Positions 61,257-64,000 of a stretch of 64,000 nt of DNA are shown here, one piece after another. The stretch comes from Gonapodya sp. JEL0774 (taxonomy: Eukaryota > Monoblepharomycota > Monoblepharidomycetes > Monoblepharidales > Gonapodyaceae), in contig JADIIX010000103.1 of the NCBI GenBank assembly GCA_027604505.1, positions 1 through 64,000 of the forward strand. Direction: 5' to 3'. The position numbers and the translations under genes were made by a program. How positions within the stretch are numbered: the first letter of the stretch is position 1; each line of letters starts with the position of its first letter. The notes under the pieces are model-generated. The model was not told the origin of the DNA, made no database searches, and saw nothing but the letters and a program-made list of their open reading frames with translations.

Positions 61257-62992
61257 ATGTCGGTCAACGGCAAAGCCAACGGTGTGGATGCGACTATTGA
61301 AACTGCGAAAGCCGCGCGCGCTGCTTCCCTGGCGCTTCAGGGAGCGTCCTTGGAAGCGAAGTCCCTCGCCCTGCAGAGGATTCGGGAACGTCTTCTCGCG
61401 GATAAAGAGATCCTCCAAGAAGCAAACCAGCGAGATTTAAACGTGAGTGGAAGTTCATCTGCTTTTTCTCTGTTAATGCTGCATGGATTTTCGTAAATTT
61501 CCGTGTTAAGGATGCGAAAGCACGGAAGGAGAAGGGAGAGTTAAGTGATTCTCTATTCAAAAGACTCGACCTCTTTGGACCTAGTGGAGCCAAGTTTGAT
61601 ACTTTGCTGGAGGGAATTGACGACGTGGACAAATTGGAGGATCCTACTGGTGAGCACGCTTGATACAATTACACATGATGGAGCTCTGTAGGGTTCGGGT
61701 CCGATTTCCAGGTCAAGTCACTTACGCGTGCAAGTTGGATGATGGACTCGACCTATATCGAGTTACGTGCCCCGTTGGTGTGCTACTCATCATATTCGAG
61801 TCCCGTCCGGAAGTTGTGGTTCAGATTTCGACACTCGCCATCAAGTCCGGTGGGTGAAATAACACCGCATCTCAGATCGTTTTAAATCTCGAATTTTGTT
61901 GTTTGGTACGTAGGCAATGCTGTCATCTTGAAAGGAGGCCGAGAAGCCGCCCACTCCAATGCGGCGCTTCACATGTCCCTCCGCGTCGCTCTTTCATCTC
62001 TACCTTCCGATTGTGGAATATCTCCCGAGGCGATTCAGCTAGTATCAACACGTGACGAAATCGCGACCCTTCTTAAATTGGATGAATACATCGATTTGGC
62101 TATTCCGAGGGGTGGGAACGAGTTCGTGCGCTATGTGAAAGATAATACTCGGTGAGCAAAAACCACAGGATTGCGCTTCGCATAGATGCCCGAAGATAAC
62201 AACTTTTTTTCATCGAATGCAGAATACCGGTGCTTGGGCATGCTGACGGATTGTGCTCAATATATGTTGACTCTTCTGCGGATGTTGCAAAAGCTGTTTC
62301 TGTGGTGGTGGACTCAAAAACAAACTACCCCGCGGCGTGCAACGCGACCGAGACTCTGTTAATCCACGAAAATGCTCTTCAGACCGTCCTCCCGGGGATT
62401 GCACATGCTTTATGGGCAAAAGGTGTTCAAATGAGATGCGATCCTGCGTCCCACGACGTATTAGCTCATCTGAATCCTCCGGCCGGCCTTCTTCAGCCTT
62501 CAGAGTGGGCCGATTTTGACACTGAGTTCTTGGACTCGATCATTGCTGTCGCAAGCGTTCCTAACCTCTCAGCAGCGCTGGCGCACATCAACTCACATGG
62601 TTCACATCACACAGAGTGCATTGTGACAGAAGACCAGGCAATAGCTGAAGAGTTTATGAGAAAGGTCGATGCGGCGGGAGCTTACTGGAACGCCAGCACA
62701 CGATTTGCGGATGGGTTCAGATATGGATTTGGTGCGGAAATTGGGGTGAGCTTGTGGGGAGGAGCTTTTGTGGCTTGTCTGGGCGAGATTGTTAAGTTTT
62801 GTTTGTAACCAGGTTTCGACAAACAAGACACACGCACGAGGACCAGTCGGTTTGGAAGGATTGGTGATTTACAAATACAAAGTTTATGGGACTGGACAAG
62901 GCGCGGGGATGTATGGACCTGGCAAAAAGAGATACTTGCATCAAATGTTGGATCCAGAGGTTGAGCTTCAGCGAAGACCGGGATTGGCATGA
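61257..62992 (+). CDS. pro2: Gamma-glutamyl phosphate reductase (glutamate-5-semialdehyde dehydrogenase)
   Basis: Six exons, 61257-61442, 61511-61649, 61712-61849, 61914-62151, 62223-62745 and 62813-62992, total 1404 nt (467 aa), in phase. Second enzyme of proline synthesis; NADPH-dependent reduction of gamma-glutamyl phosphate. Motifs: [13 protein letters not shown] (N-terminal helix), [80 protein letters not shown] (catalytic Cys), [48 protein letters not shown]. The C-terminal extension of about 40 residues ([19 protein letters not shown]) is usual for fungal Pro2. An upstream in-frame region before 61257 lacks an ATG. Confidence 0.96.
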
Positions 62993-63200
62993 ACAAAATT
63001 CAATACGGATATCATAAAATGTAGCTACTCTATGCTTGCTTGCTATGGAAATGGGCATTGAGAGTGTCACGTTACAGTAACGCCGCGGAGCATGAAACAC
63101 TGTGTCAGCCCCATGTAATATGGTGTTGTGTTGTGATTCACGGGAGGTTGTGCCATTCCATTCTCGAAGCCATCGGCCAACACGTGAAGTCTCCAGGCGT
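62993..63200. promoter_or_regulatory. Intergenic between Pro2 and AP-2 sigma (same strand)
   Basis: About 200 bp that should hold the Pro2 3' end and the AP-2 sigma promoter and 5' UTR. No element is specified. Confidence 0.3.
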
Positions 63201-63981
63201 AATGGTGGGCTGCTCGTGCTCACAGATGGTTATCGTATTAAAACTTAGCTTCTTGCCCTCGCGGTTTCCGGGCTCGATGCGACAAACTGCCAGATCCGCT
63301 TCATTCTTGTCCAGAATCGACAAGGCAAGACTCGCCTCCAGAAGTGGTACATGCCTTTTGAGGACGATGAAAAGCAAAAGCTAAAGGGAGAAGTTCATCG
63401 ATTAGTTGCGCCGAGGGACCAAAAGTCTCAGAGCAACTTTGTGGAGGTGAGTCTGGGCGAGCGAGTTTCTCGATCCTCAAATGGAGAAGAAAGTTGTTCA
63501 AATTGTTTATGTAAATTTCGGGGATCTTTGCGGCAGTTCCGCAACTACAAAATCGTGTATCGTCGATACGCCGGACTGTTCTTCTGCTTCTGTGTGGACC
63601 AGAACGATAATGAGCTCGCGTACCTTGAAGCAATACACTTTTTTGTGGAGGTACTGGACGCTTTCTTCGGAAACGTATGCGAGCTGGATCTTGGTGGGTT
63701 CCTGCCATCGTGCTTCTAGAGCGAGAGGGGGAACTTGTGGCTCTGACACGTTTTAATATCTGTTGGGAACCCTAGTTTTCAACTTTTTCAAGGTTAGTTG
63801 TGACACAAGCGCTGTGTGCCTGCAAACGAAGTCGGAAATGTCGCGAAACTGATGAGAATCCTCGGTTCTCGTTTTATAGGTTTATGCCATTTTAGACGAG
63901 GTCTTTCTAGCTGGAGAAATTCAGGAGACCTCAAAAAGTGTGGTATTGGGGCGATTAGATCAGTTGGACAAACTGGAATGA
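63201..63981 (+). CDS. aps2: AP-2 complex sigma subunit (clathrin adaptor small chain)
   Basis: Exons 63294-63446, 63537-63693, 63776-63792 (17 nt) and 63880-63981 join in phase and read [106 protein letters not shown], then stop. This matches the sigma-2 chain of the plasma-membrane endocytic adaptor AP-2 almost position by position (about 142 residues). No ATG precedes IRF in its own exon, so the initiator Met must come from an upstream exon consisting essentially of ATG. Candidates with ATG directly followed by GT are near 63201 (ATG|GTGGGC) and 63227 (ATG|GTTATC). Confidence 0.93.
63776..63792 (+). other. 17-nt micro-exon of AP-2 sigma
   Basis: Encodes the middle of the conserved VFNFFK segment: the preceding exon leaves one base of the Val codon, and this exon completes it and adds Phe-Asn-Phe-Phe-Lys in phase 0. 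Flanked by AG and GTTAGT. Confidence 0.87.
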
Positions 63982-64000
63982 TTTCATTGGTTATGTACTG

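Overview
The window is nuclear DNA of a fungus, most likely a zoosporic (flagellated) early-diverging lineage such as a chytrid. The genes are intron-rich, with short introns (mostly about 50-130 nt) that begin GTGAGT-like and end AG. The gene set is fungal/opisthokont (Sch9, Hse1, Pro2, Bud32, AP-2 sigma). A CPAP/Sas-4-type centriole protein is present, which non-flagellated higher fungi lack. Gene models below were rebuilt by hand by joining exons in phase. Several close exactly as multiples of three with intact family motifs, and their exon limits should be close to exact.

Layout. 0.6-4.4 kb (-): decayed Ty3/Gypsy-like pol with an in-frame TGA, head-to-head with an unexplained pair of overlapping + ORFs (4.3-5.6 kb). 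5.9-8.7 kb (-): ten-exon 6-phosphofructokinase of the plant/protist 'short' type with two micro-exons. 8.9-10.3 kb (+): F-box/LRR-like protein. 10.8-12.9 kb: weak minus-strand gene. 12.9-16.7 kb (+): Sch9-type AGC kinase with C2 domain. 17.2-20.5 kb (-): unidentified helical protein, interrupted by an assembly gap and a very GC-rich patch. 21.1-22.0 kb (+): Bax-inhibitor-1. 22.6-23.7 kb (-): SWEET sugar transporter. 23.9-25.5 kb (+): SREK1-like splicing protein. 25.7-27.8 kb (+): Hse1/STAM. 27.9-30.3 kb (-): SSX2IP/Msd1-like. 30.6-35.1 kb (+): secreted Reeler + 11 LysM protein. 35.5-36.2 kb (+): small coiled-coil protein. 36.3-39.3 kb (+): CPAP/CENPJ. 39.4-40.0 kb (+): Pol III subunit Rpc9. 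40.3-44.1 kb (-): STE20/OSR1-like kinase. 44.5-45.5 kb (+): possible membrane protein. 45.6-49.2 kb (+): PPR-like repeat protein. 49.5-52.2 kb (-): RAB3GAP2 N-terminal protein. 52.3-53.7 kb (+): Bud32. 54.5-55.4 kb: two weak candidates. 55.5-55.9 kb (+): mitochondrial uL11. 56.4-59.2 kb (+): Cdc25. 59.9-61.1 kb (+): dihydropteridine reductase. 61.3-63.0 kb (+): Pro2. 63.2-64.0 kb (+): AP-2 sigma.

There is no operon-like pathway. Themes are housekeeping signalling and trafficking (Sch9, STE20-like kinase, Rab3GAP2, ESCRT-0, AP-2), two centrosome/spindle-pole proteins within 10 kb, and metabolism (PFK, proline synthesis, pterin recycling). The most unusual items are the Reeler/LysM protein, in which all 11 LysM units carry an intron at the same site and phase; the PFK with 14- and 15-nt micro-exons, one encoding most of the catalytic PKTIDND motif; and the decayed retroelement with opposite-strand ORFs at its 5' end.
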